Shown: positions 42,214 to 50,469 of the stretch, piece by piece | Layout: every line of letters starts with the position of its first letter | How positions within the stretch are numbered: position 1 is the stretch's first letter | Origin: Natronospiraceae bacterium | GTDB lineage: Bacteria; Pseudomonadota; Gammaproteobacteria; Natronospirales; Natronospiraceae | DNA: 59,064 nucleotides | NCBI GenBank assembly: GCA_007133205.1 | Contig: SLND01000040.1 | Span: 1 to 59,064, forward strand | Direction of reading: 5' to 3' | The notes under the pieces: generated by a model | Database searches by the model: none | What the model saw: the letters and a program-made list of their open reading frames with translations, nothing else | Told to the model about the DNA's origin: nothing | Translations under genes and position numbers: made by a program

Positions 42214-42975
42214 TTACAGGCTGCCACCAAAGCTGAAAGTGCGATAACCGTCGTCGTCAGCGCTGCCCAGGTATTCAAGGGGAGTGCGCAGATGGTCGGG
42301 TGCGTCGTCCCGGGCCCGTACCCGTCCTTCCACCTGGAAGCTGTAGTCCGCTTCCAGACGGGCTTCGCCATCGAGATCCCAGGGTCCTTCCCCGCCTGCA
42401 TCGGAATAACGCACGCTCATTTCACCCTCGTTGCCCGTCAGTTCGCCCTGATAGGCACCGAACTGGAAGTTGTGTTGCTGTACCCGCAATTCCAGATCCA
42501 GAACGCGTAGCTCTCCGCGTGCACTGTAGGGACGCATTTCCCTCAAGGTCAGATATTCAATGTCAAACGCGCCCTGTCCCGACAGGTCATCCACCTCCAT
42601 GGCGAGGTAGGGACGGATGAGGGCAATGGGAAACTGGCCGCGAAGATCATGGAACTCAATGTCACCAGCGCGGTTGGCCCGCAGTCTGCCGTTCAACTGG
42701 CCGTCTTCCACATCCGCCCTCACATCCGCCTGCGCTTGTCCCCGGAGCAGGGGCCAGGCTGAAAGCGACCATTCCACCGGGCCCACTTGAAGTTCGGGTG
42801 TATGAACCGAAGCAATTCGCCCTTCCCACAGGGTTCCGCTGGCGCCGCGCAACTCCACATCGGGAATATCACCCGCGAAGGGGAGGATGACGGAGGCCGG
42901 AAGTTTGGCAACCAGAAAAACCAGAAAGGAAAAGAAACCCAGCACGCCAAGCCCAATGATTCCACGGCGACTCAT
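42214..42975 (-). CDS. gspN: Type II secretion system protein N
   Basis: GspN is an inner-membrane-anchored accessory protein of the type II secretion machine; its exact role is unclear. The 253-residue protein has one N-terminal membrane helix (IIGLGVLGFFSFLVFLVAKLP) and a periplasmic beta-rich part. It has the early ELRGASGTLWEGR and GPVEWSLSAWPLLRG runs typical for GspN. It overlaps gspM by four bases and is the last gene of the operon gspGHIJKLMN. Confidence 0.9.
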   Translation of the reverse strand: MSRRGIIGLGVLGFFSFLVFLVAKLPASVILPFAGDIPDVELRGASGTLWEGRIASVHTPELQVGPVEWSLSAWPLLRGQAQADVRADVEDGQLNGRLRANRAGDIEFHDLRGQFPIALIRPYLAMEVDDLSGQGAFDIEYLTLREMRPYSARGELRVLDLELRVQQHNFQFGAYQGELTGNEGEMSVRYSDAGGEGPWDLDGEARLEADYSFQVEGRVRARDDAPDHLRTPLEYLGSADDDGYRTFSFGGSL

Positions 42976-43481
42976 TCGTCTTCCTCCCGCTCCAGCGTCA
43001 GGCTTGCATTGATGCGGCCTGAATCTTCGGAGGGCTCGAAGCTCAGGCGGTCCACCCGGATGCCGTGCCGGGTTTCCAGTTCATCGAACCAGCGAACCGT
43101 ATAGTCGAACCGGGCATTGCTCAGATTGACCCTGACACTGTGATCGCCTTCGGGTTGTATCTGCCTGACTGCCTGGCCCAGATCGGCAGACTGGGCAGTT
43201 TCATCAACGATGCCAAAGAGACTCCGGTTTTCATCGCCGCCCGCGGTCGTCTCGCGGCCGGCCCGCTCAAGGGCCTGGATTTCCGCCTTGGCGCCTTCCA
43301 TCCACGCCAGGGTGTCGCGGTTGATTTCAACCTGTTGGGACAGGTCACGGCGATGTTCGATATAGGGCTCCACGATCATCAGGTAGACGAGCGTCAGGGC
43401 GGTTGCTGTGCCGCCAACGACCACCATCACCCGTTCACGCGGCTCCAGGCTGTCGAACCAGTTGCGGAGATTATCGAGCAT
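42972..43481 (-). CDS. gspM: Type II secretion system protein M
   Basis: GspM links the cytoplasmic and periplasmic parts of the T2SS by binding GspL. The 169-residue protein has the usual short cytoplasmic start (WFDSLEPRERVMV), one membrane helix (VVVGGTATALTLVYLMIV) and a periplasmic ferredoxin-like part whose end is acidic (SLTLEREEDE). It starts three bases after gspL. Confidence 0.9.
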   Translation of the reverse strand: MLDNLRNWFDSLEPRERVMVVVGGTATALTLVYLMIVEPYIEHRRDLSQQVEINRDTLAWMEGAKAEIQALERAGRETTAGGDENRSLFGIVDETAQSADLGQAVRQIQPEGDHSVRVNLSNARFDYTVRWFDELETRHGIRVDRLSFEPSEDSGRINASLTLEREEDE

Positions 43482-43484
43482 GAC

Positions 43485-44804
43485 TCAGTTCTCCTGATCC
43501 CGATCCCGGATTTCCACTCGGCCCCGGATATGATCGTTGTCGCTCTGGGCCGAACGAATGTCCACGCTGAATGGACCGGAGGCTTCCACAGCATCCCGGA
43601 AACGGTCCAGATCCCCGCGGCTGTCGACTCGCAGACTGATGTCGAGTACACCCGGGCGGTAGCTCAGGGAATCGAGTTGCCCACCGCCGGCACCCGACAG
43701 GCCCTCGGTGGTTGCCTTCATGACTGGCAGGAAGCCCGCTTCAGCGCCACCCTCACGCAGTCCCTGCAATCGCTGCTCCATTCGGCGTCGAGCATCACGG
43801 GTGGTCTGGGCATCCGGCAGCGCGGCCAGAAATACCTCGTCCATGCGCTGTTCCAGGTGGCGGGCTTCTCTCGCCAGCTGCTGCATGTGTACGACCTCGG
43901 CCACCGCGAGCACGAGGAGCAGTCCGGCGGTCAGGGCAAGGGCAGGGCGCCATGGCCACCACCAGCTGTCTTCCTCTCGTTTGACCCGGAATTCGCCCTG
44001 TGCCAGATCCAGTTGTCGCGTGTTTCCCAGATCGGGGGTTAATGCGGCCGCCGCGGTTCCGTCATAGGGCCGGTCATCGACCTCGATGCCGTGGGCTGAA
44101 AAACGCTTGTTCAGCTGTTGCGCGAATGCATTCTCTGAGGCGGGGCGTATCAGGCGTATGCGCCCCGGCATTCCCTCGGGCGTTCTGGATTCGGCGCTAG
44201 CCGGTTCGTCCGATTCGTCGGAGGCTTCGTCCACGATCGTTGGACTTTCGCCGGCGATATCAGGCAGCAGGGCTTCAAGAAGATCCGGTGCGGTGCTCTG
44301 ATCCGCTGTGAAACCGTCGCAGTCGCCGGTTCGAGCCAGCACCCGGTCTCCGTCAATGAACAGACTCCAGCCTTCCGGTTCCGGGGGAACAGCGAGGAAA
44401 TCCGGCAACAGGGCATCGGGAGTGATTTCTGCTCTGTGAAGTTGGTCAACAATGGTCTGGAGCGGAGTCTTGGCCACCACACCAATGCGAATACGCTCAT
44501 CGGCCTGCCGGGGGCCAATCGCGAAATGCAGCCGCTCGACATCCTCGGCCAGGTGTTCCTCGAGTACCCAGGGGGCTGCCTGCAGGATTCGCTGCCGTTT
44601 ACGGGTCGGGATGTCGGCATCCAGCAGCGCAACTTCTTCACCGGGCACCAGCACCACGGTGTTGCGATGCTGGGCCTGGGCTGCGCATTCACCCAGGGAG
44701 CCGGTGCCCGGGGTGCCTACCCGGTTGCCCTGATGGTCGACAATGCACCATTCAGTGCTGTCTGATCCGGGCTGGCACAGTCGTATGACAAGTGTTTCGG
44801 CCAT
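43485..44804 (-). CDS. gspL: Type II secretion system protein L
   Basis: GspL recruits the secretion ATPase GspE to the inner membrane. The 439-residue protein has an actin-like cytoplasmic domain (start to about residue 275, with VVLVPGEEVALLDADIP near residue 52 and APWVLEEHLAEDVERLHFA near 77). A membrane helix (ALALTAGLLLVLAVAEVVHM) and a periplasmic coiled/ferredoxin domain follow. The linker contains an acidic stretch with DESDEPASAES. It overlaps gspK by one base. GspE itself is not coded in the window. Confidence 0.92.
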   Translation of the reverse strand: MAETLVIRLCQPGSDSTEWCIVDHQGNRVGTPGTGSLGECAAQAQHRNTVVLVPGEEVALLDADIPTRKRQRILQAAPWVLEEHLAEDVERLHFAIGPRQADERIRIGVVAKTPLQTIVDQLHRAEITPDALLPDFLAVPPEPEGWSLFIDGDRVLARTGDCDGFTADQSTAPDLLEALLPDIAGESPTIVDEASDESDEPASAESRTPEGMPGRIRLIRPASENAFAQQLNKRFSAHGIEVDDRPYDGTAAAALTPDLGNTRQLDLAQGEFRVKREEDSWWWPWRPALALTAGLLLVLAVAEVVHMQQLAREARHLEQRMDEVFLAALPDAQTTRDARRRMEQRLQGLREGGAEAGFLPVMKATTEGLSGAGGGQLDSLSYRPGVLDISLRVDSRGDLDRFRDAVEASGPFSVDIRSAQSDNDHIRGRVEIRDRDQEN

Positions 44805-45736
44805 CAGCGTGTTCCGTAGGTTCGCCTGATCGTCATCGTGCCCCCCATTTCGTCGCGGGCGAGCAGACTGTACATGCTGACTGACGCGTCTCCAACTTCG
44901 ACCCGGCCTTCCAGCTTGAAGAAATCAGTAGTCACGGAAATCTCCACCGGAATGTTCCGCTCCGCGATCTCGTGGAACTGGTCAACCGCGCGATAACCGC
45001 CGTCCGCCTGGCCTTCGGCGAGAAACTCACCATCCCGTTCGCTCATGTTATCGGCCAGGGTGGCCAGAACCAGAGGTGGAGCGGTATTCACGTTGATCGG
45101 GGTGTGCTCCATGGTAGGCAGTGCGGTGACGTAGGGTTTCAGTGCTTCCAGGATTTCGTCGTCGAAGCCTTCAATCATACGCAGTTCACTGGTTGACTGC
45201 ATCGGCTGATCGGCGGTGCGGTGCGCCGGATCGCGGCGCAGATATTCTCCGTCCTCGGCGCCCAGTGGCATCATCGGTTCCTGGTCCGGGTCGATCCAGT
45301 CCACCACGGGGTTGACCAGGTCCGGGTCAAAGCCCAGCAGCATGAGCAGGCGCTGGAACTGTTCATAGCTTTCCTGGTGGATGGTACCGTCCTCCTGGAC
45401 CAGATTGTTCAGATTGAAGAGCCCCTGCTGGTCAAGCAGCCGCCCACTGAGAGTCCCGTGGTCGTCCAGGGGGAGCGCCGTGATTTCCTCCGCCCATTGC
45501 TGCTCGAGGTGGTCGGTCTCGGTTTCCTCCCGGTCCATGCGGAGCAAATGGCCGACCCAGTCCTCGGCGCCACGGGCGTACTCGCGCGCCTGGGTACCCT
45601 GCAATACGGTGGCGGTGCGGCGTTGATCGAGGAAAGTGCTCCACAGCATATCCGAGGCAATCATGCTGCAGATGACCACGACCACCAGGGCCGTGATCAG
45701 GGCGACACCGCCTTGTCTGGCCCGCCCGGCTCTCAT
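44804..45736 (-). CDS. gspK: Type II secretion system minor pseudopilin GspK
   Basis: GspK caps the pseudopilus tip with GspI and GspJ. The 310-residue size is normal for this largest minor pseudopilin. The N-terminal cleavage site lies after GG in RQGGVALITALVVVVI; the mature protein lacks the usual Glu5, as is typical of GspK. GLFNLNNLV, VVDWIDPDQEP and a TPINVNTAPPLVLATL run (SAM-like subdomain) are characteristic. It overlaps gspJ by four bases. Confidence 0.94.
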   Translation of the reverse strand: MRAGRARQGGVALITALVVVVICSMIASDMLWSTFLDQRRTATVLQGTQAREYARGAEDWVGHLLRMDREETETDHLEQQWAEEITALPLDDHGTLSGRLLDQQGLFNLNNLVQEDGTIHQESYEQFQRLLMLLGFDPDLVNPVVDWIDPDQEPMMPLGAEDGEYLRRDPAHRTADQPMQSTSELRMIEGFDDEILEALKPYVTALPTMEHTPINVNTAPPLVLATLADNMSERDGEFLAEGQADGGYRAVDQFHEIAERNIPVEISVTTDFFKLEGRVEVGDASVSMYSLLARDEMGGTMTIRRTYGTR

Positions 45737-46434
45737 TCCCGTTCCTCCGCGCCGGCCGCCCCGGGCGTGAGTGTCGGCACATCGACCAGGCGACGTATTT
45801 CACCGACGCCGTCGACGTCTACCATGATTTCTATTCCCAGCGGCATCAAGTAGGGGTTGTCACCTTCCATGCCGGGGGGCTGCCCGCTTTCACCCGAACC
45901 GCTACCCGTGGCAGGGGGCCATTGCTCATGCCATTCACCGCTCATGTCCAGGTAGCTGACGACCAGGCTGTTGACATCCTCGATCAGGGGCATGGTGAGT
46001 GGCTCGGTTTCGGGGGCCCGGTCGAGGACCGGCCAGCTGTAGCGGAGGAGTTGCTCGCCATCCAGCTGATAACCGACCCGCTGCATGTCCGGACGTTGCT
46101 GTTCGAGCGGGTTGGTCACACCGCCACGGGTGAATTCAAGCTGGATGTCCACGAATCCGCCGCCACGCACGGCAGGCTGCATGTCCCCGTGGCTCGCCCC
46201 ACGGATTGGTCTGGGGCGGATATGCTCCAGGTCCCGAACCATGAGGGTGATGCCCTGCTGGACTTCACGGAAGCGCTCCATCCGCTCCTCGGTCATTTCC
46301 TTCTGCTGGACCATGCTCATCATGCCGGCCCAGGCCATGACGCCCATCACCGAGAAAATGGCAATGGCCACCACCAGTTCGATTAGTGTGAAACCGCTCT
46401 GATTGCGCCCACGGGGTACTGGCGTGGTTTTCAT
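45733..46434 (-). CDS. gspJ: Type II secretion system minor pseudopilin GspJ
   Basis: The 233-residue protein has the prepilin signal RNQSGFTLIELVVAIAIFSVMG with cleavage after Gly and Glu5 of the mature protein in place. It then has the GspJ-typical RMERFREVQQGITLMVRDLEHIRPRP. It is longer than many GspJ proteins because of a C-terminal Gly/Ser insertion. It forms part of the tip complex with GspI and GspK. It overlaps gspI and gspK by four bases each. Confidence 0.92.
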   Translation of the reverse strand: MKTTPVPRGRNQSGFTLIELVVAIAIFSVMGVMAWAGMMSMVQQKEMTEERMERFREVQQGITLMVRDLEHIRPRPIRGASHGDMQPAVRGGGFVDIQLEFTRGGVTNPLEQQRPDMQRVGYQLDGEQLLRYSWPVLDRAPETEPLTMPLIEDVNSLVVSYLDMSGEWHEQWPPATGSGSGESGQPPGMEGDNPYLMPLGIEIMVDVDGVGEIRRLVDVPTLTPGAAGAEERE

Positions 46435-46931
46435 CGACCGCCTCCCCGGGTGGGATCACCGCCGCGCCCGGGACTTCCCGGATCCCCGTCAGGGGGCAGG
46501 TAGGGCATCAGCATGGGCGGGTTGTTCAGGCGCTGCGGATAGCCGACGAATCCGGTAAGGCGCGCCACGGTATGTTCATCATCCTCGTCGGCCCGCACCT
46601 CGACCACGATCCGGCGCAGGTTTTCATCGGGTGTGCCTTCGATCGTTCGGGTCCAGTGCCATTCCTGTCCCCCCAGTTCCTGCTCACCGTCACTCTCGCC
46701 CTCGGACGGCCAGTCCGAGTACATTCGGATTTCCGCCATCTGGTTTTCCGCCACCCACTGGGCGAAGGTGCTGTCCCGCAGGTGGACGGCGTTGCTGGTG
46801 GTACGGCCGGAACCGGCCATCAGGGTGGCCAGGGCGATGGCAATCACCGCCAGGGCCACAAGCACTTCCAGGAGCGTGAAGCCGCGCGGCCTGAAGGTGG
46901 GGGAACATCGGTGGTGGCTGGTCAATGGCAT
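46431..46931 (-). CDS. gspI: Type II secretion system minor pseudopilin GspI
   Basis: The 166-residue protein has the prepilin leader PRGFTLLEVLVALAVIAIALATL with Glu5 and the GspI-typical AVHLRDSTFAQWVAENQMAEIRM. The C-terminal tail is Gly/Pro/Arg-rich and probably disordered. The ATG at 46931 was chosen (a TTG lies one codon before). Its start touches the gspH stop. Confidence 0.92.
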   Translation of the reverse strand: MPLTSHHRCSPTFRPRGFTLLEVLVALAVIAIALATLMAGSGRTTSNAVHLRDSTFAQWVAENQMAEIRMYSDWPSEGESDGEQELGGQEWHWTRTIEGTPDENLRRIVVEVRADEDDEHTVARLTGFVGYPQRLNNPPMLMPYLPPDGDPGSPGRGGDPTRGGGR

Positions 46932-47518
46932 CAATCCAGCCCCGACATCTCGTCCTCGCCACGGATCTCCCGCCGCCCGTCCATGCGCGCCTCCAGCACC
47001 GTCCCGTCAATATCATCGCGGTGCCGCAGGACCAGCGTGAAGGGCGTGGATTCGCCGGTTGCGGTCAGGAGGATCTGTGGCGTGGGCTCGTCGTCCTCAT
47101 CCAGCTCCGAATCCAGTTCCACGCGCCCCCCGTCGGCCTCCAGTTCCACCTCGACGTCCTCGGGCCAGTCCCGATGGCGAAAGGCGCGGTCATCGGGTGT
47201 GATCCATCCCCCTTCTTCACCGAAATACTGCATGAAGCGATACCCATCGCGGCTTATGTGCAGGCCATATTCGCCGCCCTCGATTATCGCGCGATCGCCG
47301 GCCAGATCGATGAGGGCCGAGACTCGCTCGATATCCTCCCGGGCTGGATCATCCCGGTCGGTGGCGTCCATCGAAAGGGTCGTGATGGTGAACAGGATCG
47401 CGATGATCACCACCACTACCAGGATTTCGATCAGGGTGAACCCACCTGCCCGCCGGTCACCAGCTGGAGCCAGCCGGTACCCGCGTATGCCCCGGGCGCT
47501 GGACGAAGAGGCAGACAT
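46931..47518 (-). CDS. gspH: Type II secretion system minor pseudopilin GspH
   Basis: The 195-residue protein has a longer leader than usual (about 25 residues) before the cleavage site in RAGGFTLIEILVVVVIIAIL, with Glu5 present. The mature part has the GspH run RVSALIDLAGDRAIIEGGEYGLHISRDGYRFMQY. A very acidic loop, DSELDEDDEP, suggests adaptation to salt. The ATG at 47518 lies eight bases after the gspG stop, and an in-frame start nine codons earlier is less likely. Confidence 0.9.
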   Translation of the reverse strand: MSASSSSARGIRGYRLAPAGDRRAGGFTLIEILVVVVIIAILFTITTLSMDATDRDDPAREDIERVSALIDLAGDRAIIEGGEYGLHISRDGYRFMQYFGEEGGWITPDDRAFRHRDWPEDVEVELEADGGRVELDSELDEDDEPTPQILLTATGESTPFTLVLRHRDDIDGTVLEARMDGRREIRGEDEMSGLD

Positions 47519-47526
47519 GGACTTGC

Positions 47527-47964
47527 TCAGTCGTCTACATCCCAATTGCCGATCACCGCGTCGGAACCCTCGCCGCCTTCCTGACCGTCGGCACCCAGGG
47601 TGTAGACATCGAATTCTCCGTGTTCACCCGGGTGGGAGTATTGATAGTCACGGCCCCAGGGATCCCTGGGAACCCGGGGCAGGTACTGGCGCCAGTTCTC
47701 GGGTTCTGGTGAACCCGAGGGTTCTTCCACCAGTGCTTCCAGGCCCTGGTCCGTACTCGGGTAGTGGAAATTATCCATCCGGTACAGCTCCAGTGCCTGT
47801 TCGATCTGGCGGATGTCCTGCTTGGCACTGGCGATACGTGCATCATCAGGGCGGTCCATCACGCGTGGGACCACGATCCCGGCGAGGATCCCGAGGATCA
47901 CGACCACGACCATGATTTCAATGAGCGTAAACCCCCGATTCGAGAATTTTCGTGACATGTTCAT
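47527..47964 (-). CDS. gspG: Type II secretion system major pseudopilin GspG
   Basis: GspG is the main subunit of the T2SS pseudopilus, cleaved and methylated by a prepilin peptidase. The 145-residue protein has the classic leader SNRGFTLIEIMVVVVILGILAG and the GspG landmarks QIEQALELYRMDNFHYPSTDQGLEALV, DPWGRDYQYSHPGEHGEFDVYTLGADG and a C-terminal IGNWD. It is the first gene of gspGHIJKLMN and starts at the ATG at 47964. The open frame continues upstream only as antisense to fabD. Confidence 0.96.
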   Translation of the reverse strand: MNMSRKFSNRGFTLIEIMVVVVILGILAGIVVPRVMDRPDDARIASAKQDIRQIEQALELYRMDNFHYPSTDQGLEALVEEPSGSPEPENWRQYLPRVPRDPWGRDYQYSHPGEHGEFDVYTLGADGQEGGEGSDAVIGNWDVDD

Positions 47965-48052
47965 ATCCGTCCACTTGGCTTGCACTGATTGTAATGATCC
48001 CAGACGACAGCTCCCCCTCTGGGCTAAGCACCCATGATAACCTATCGCACCC

Positions 48053-48214
48053 GGAAAGCGCCCCCCCCTGAGGCGGGGGCGCTTTCCATGCAGATTGGAC
48101 GCGCCCGGTCGGGCTCTGTTCCCGACCGCGGTACCACTGTCAGCATGCCGACCTGGGCGCGCCGGCGATTGTGCGCCAGCCGGGGCTGACAGTATGCGGC
48201 CGGGTTCCCGGCCG
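48053..48214 (+). promoter_or_regulatory. Four tandem hairpins in the fabD leader region
   Basis: Between gspG and fabD four perfect stems follow one another. GGAAAGCGCCCCC (48053-48065) pairs with 48075-48087; CGGTCGGG (48106-48113) with 48121-48128; ACTGTCAGC (48136-48144) with 48185-48193, enclosing a smaller GGCGC/GCGCC pairing; and CGGCCGGG (48197-48204) with 48207-48214. The fabD ribosome site GAGGAG follows at 48236. None has a T run. This may be a structured 5' leader of the fab transcript, or a terminator plus operators. Confidence 0.55.
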
Positions 48215-48247
48215 AAGGCTTCTACACTCGCACCAGAGGAGCACTGG

Positions 48248-49183
48248 ATGAGTTTTGCAATCGTTTTCCCGGGGCAGGGTGCCCAGTCCGTGGGTATGCT
48301 TGCCGGCCTGGCTGAAGGCTCTCCGGAAGTGGAACAGACCTTCCGGGAGGCCTCCGAGGTGCTCGACGCCGATCTCTGGCAGCTCAGCCAGTCCGGGCCC
48401 GAAGAGCAACTCAACCGAACCGAATGGACCCAGCCCGCCTTGCTGGCAGCCGGAATTGCTGTCTGGCGCATCTGGGCGTCCCGAAAGGGGCCGGAGCCGG
48501 TGGCCCTGGCCGGACACAGTCTGGGGGAATACACGGCTCTGGTGGCCGCCGGGGCGCTCGATTTTGCCGACGCCGTGCGCCTGGTGCATTTCCGCGGCCA
48601 GGTGATGCAGGAGGCGGTCCCGGAAGGCGAGGGGGCCATGGCCGCGATCCTGGGCCTGGAGGATGAACAGGTGATTGCGCTGTGCCGCGACGCCGCGGGG
48701 GACCAGGTGGTGGAGGCGGTCAATTTCAATTCGCCGGGGCAGGTCGTCATCGCCGGTCACCGGGAGGCCATTGATCGCGCGATCGAGGCCGCATCCGAGG
48801 CGGGCGCCAAGCGTGCCATGCCGTTGCCCGTGAGCGTGCCTTCCCACTGCAGACTGATGGAACCCGCTGCGCGGCGCATGGGCGAAGCGCTAAGGGAGAC
48901 GGAAATCAGGGAGCCACAATGGCCGGTCATCCATAATTGCGACCTGGGCGCCCATGCGGCGCCCGACGCAATCCGTGATGCCCTGGTGGCGCAATTGCAC
49001 AACCCGGTACGCTGGGTCGAAACCATTGGCGTCTTGCGAGAGCGGGGCGCGGAATCCCTGGTCGAGTGCGGACCGGGCAAGGTATTGACCGGCCTGAATC
49101 GGCGGATAGAACGCCGGATGCCGGCCCATCCGGTACAGGATGAGGCCTCACTGGAAAAGGCCCTGGGCGCCCTGGCGGGCTGA
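48248..49183 (+). CDS. fabD: Malonyl-CoA:ACP transacylase
   Basis: FabD moves malonyl from CoA to acyl carrier protein, supplying extender units for fatty-acid synthesis. The 311-residue enzyme has the start FAIVFPGQGAQSVGML, the nucleophile Ser91 in GHSLGEYTAL (Ser92 in E. coli), and VPSHCRLMEPAA with the catalytic His. The ATG at 48248 has GAGGAG six bases upstream. In most gammaproteobacteria fabD follows rpmF, plsX and fabH; here it is first, after a divergent gspG. fabG follows after 63 bases. Confidence 0.96.
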   Translation: MSFAIVFPGQGAQSVGMLAGLAEGSPEVEQTFREASEVLDADLWQLSQSGPEEQLNRTEWTQPALLAAGIAVWRIWASRKGPEPVALAGHSLGEYTALVAAGALDFADAVRLVHFRGQVMQEAVPEGEGAMAAILGLEDEQVIALCRDAAGDQVVEAVNFNSPGQVVIAGHREAIDRAIEAASEAGAKRAMPLPVSVPSHCRLMEPAARRMGEALRETEIREPQWPVIHNCDLGAHAAPDAIRDALVAQLHNPVRWVETIGVLRERGAESLVECGPGKVLTGLNRRIERRMPAHPVQDEASLEKALGALAG

Positions 49184-49246
49184 TGGTCGGATTGATCGCA
49201 ATGCCGGGGTCCGGTTTGGACATCTCAGGAAACGGGAGTTGACGAC

Positions 49247-49975
49247 ATGCTGGAAGGTAAACTGGCCGTGGTGACGGGGGCATCGCGTGGCATTGGACGA
49301 GCCATTGCCCAGGACCTGGCTGATGCCGGGGCCCGAGTCATCGGCACGGCGACCTCCGACAAGGGCGCTGCCACGATCGGGGAACGTCTGGGTGAGCAGG
49401 GTCGCGGGGCGGTCCTGAACGTGGCTGATCCGGAGTCGATCAGTGAATTCATGGGCCAGCTCAAGGAGGAAGGAGCGCCCACGATTCTGGTGAACAATGC
49501 CGCCGTCACGCGCGACAATCTGATGATGCGGATGAAGGATGAGGAATGGTCCGATGTAATCGATACCAACCTCACCGGCGTCTTCCGGGTCAGCAAGGCC
49601 CTGTTGCGGGGCATGATGAAGGCCCGCGAGGGGCGCATCGTGAATATCGGCTCCGTGGTCGGCTTTACCGGCAATCCCGGGCAGCCCAACTACTGTGCCG
49701 CCAAGGCCGGGGTGGTGGGATTCACCAAGTCGCTGGCACGGGAAGTGGGTTCACGCAATATCACGGTCAACACCATTGCCCCCGGATTCATTGATACCGA
49801 CATGACCCGGGATCTGCCTGATGCCCAGAAGGAGGCGATGCTGGCGGAGGTGGCACTGGGACGTTTCGGTACTCCGGAAGATATCGCCGGCGCGGTACGC
49901 TTCCTGGTCGGACCGGGCGGCGCCTATATCACCGGAGAGACCCTGCATGTCAATGGGGGTCTGCACATGGCCTGA
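49247..49975 (+). CDS. fabG: 3-oxoacyl-ACP reductase
   Basis: FabG reduces 3-oxoacyl-ACP to 3-hydroxyacyl-ACP with NADPH. The 242-residue SDR has VTGASRGIGRAIA (residues 9-21), catalytic Ser136, Tyr149 and Lys153 (NYCAAKAG), and the FabG C-terminus GGAYITGETLHVNGGLHM. Two bases change the spacing from E. coli, which has 138/151/155. It lies between fabD and acpP, the normal order. Confidence 0.96.
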   Translation: MLEGKLAVVTGASRGIGRAIAQDLADAGARVIGTATSDKGAATIGERLGEQGRGAVLNVADPESISEFMGQLKEEGAPTILVNNAAVTRDNLMMRMKDEEWSDVIDTNLTGVFRVSKALLRGMMKAREGRIVNIGSVVGFTGNPGQPNYCAAKAGVVGFTKSLAREVGSRNITVNTIAPGFIDTDMTRDLPDAQKEAMLAEVALGRFGTPEDIAGAVRFLVGPGGAYITGETLHVNGGLHMA

Positions 49976-50092
49976 GGGGCACCGCTCAAACGCCCCGGCG
50001 GGTGCAAGCACCTGAGAAGACAGTGTTTTCAAGGAATTTTCGTAACGGTATGGCATGGGCAGGGGTATTTAACTACAATACCGCCCGCAGCA

Positions 50093-50120
50093 GCGAAGGA
50101 GCGATTTCGAGCGCCTTCGC
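50093..50120 (+). promoter_or_regulatory. Hairpin in the acpP leader
   Basis: GCGAAGG (50093-50099) pairs with CCTTCGC (50114-50120), just after a possible TACAAT -10 box near 50073. It lies 32 bases before the acpP start and its GGGAGG ribosome site. It probably stabilises the abundant acpP message; the promoter is not certain because no good -35 box is seen. Confidence 0.3.
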
Positions 50121-50152
50121 TTCAATTGATTCATCGGGAGGAAAAAATCACC

Positions 50153-50395
50153 ATGAGCAGCATTGAAGAACGGGTCAAGAAGATTGTCGTCGAACAGCTG
50201 GGCGTCAAGGAAGACGAGGTCAAGGGTGAAGCATCCTTCGTGGATGACCTGGGTGCCGACTCCCTGGACACCGTGGAGCTGGTGATGGCTCTCGAAGAAG
50301 AGTTCGAATGTGAGATTCCGGACGAGGAAGCCGAAAAGATCACTACCGTCCAGCAGGCGATTGATTACATCAACGAGCATCTGAGCGAAGCCTGA
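50153..50395 (+). CDS. acpP: Acyl carrier protein
   Basis: The 80-residue acidic protein carries growing acyl chains on a phosphopantetheine attached to Ser37 in [20 protein letters not shown]. It is very close to E. coli AcpP. The ATG at 50153 gives the standard length and has GGGAGG upstream, at somewhat wide spacing. A hairpin between acpP and fabF may reduce read-through so that ACP is made in excess. Confidence 0.97.
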   Translation: MSSIEERVKKIVVEQLGVKEDEVKGEASFVDDLGADSLDTVELVMALEEEFECEIPDEEAEKITTVQQAIDYINEHLSEA

Positions 50396-50414
50396 TCGGA
50401 TCGTTCTGATGCAC

Positions 50415-50432
50415 ACCGCGCACGAGCGCGGT
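50415..50432 (+). terminator. Attenuator-like hairpin between acpP and fabF
   Basis: ACCGCGC (50415-50421) pairs with GCGCGGT (50426-50432) over an ACGA loop, without a T run. It lies 20 bases after the acpP stop. Partial termination or 3' end protection here would give more ACP than FabF message, but this is inference. Confidence 0.4.
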
Positions 50433-50469
50433 TCGCTGGCTTCCCAACACCGTTCGCAAGAGGTGCAGC

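Noticed and set aside
46572-47915. 447-codon plus-strand frame across gspI-gspG
   Set aside because: It crosses three real genes in antisense and is Ser/Arg/Pro-rich without motifs.
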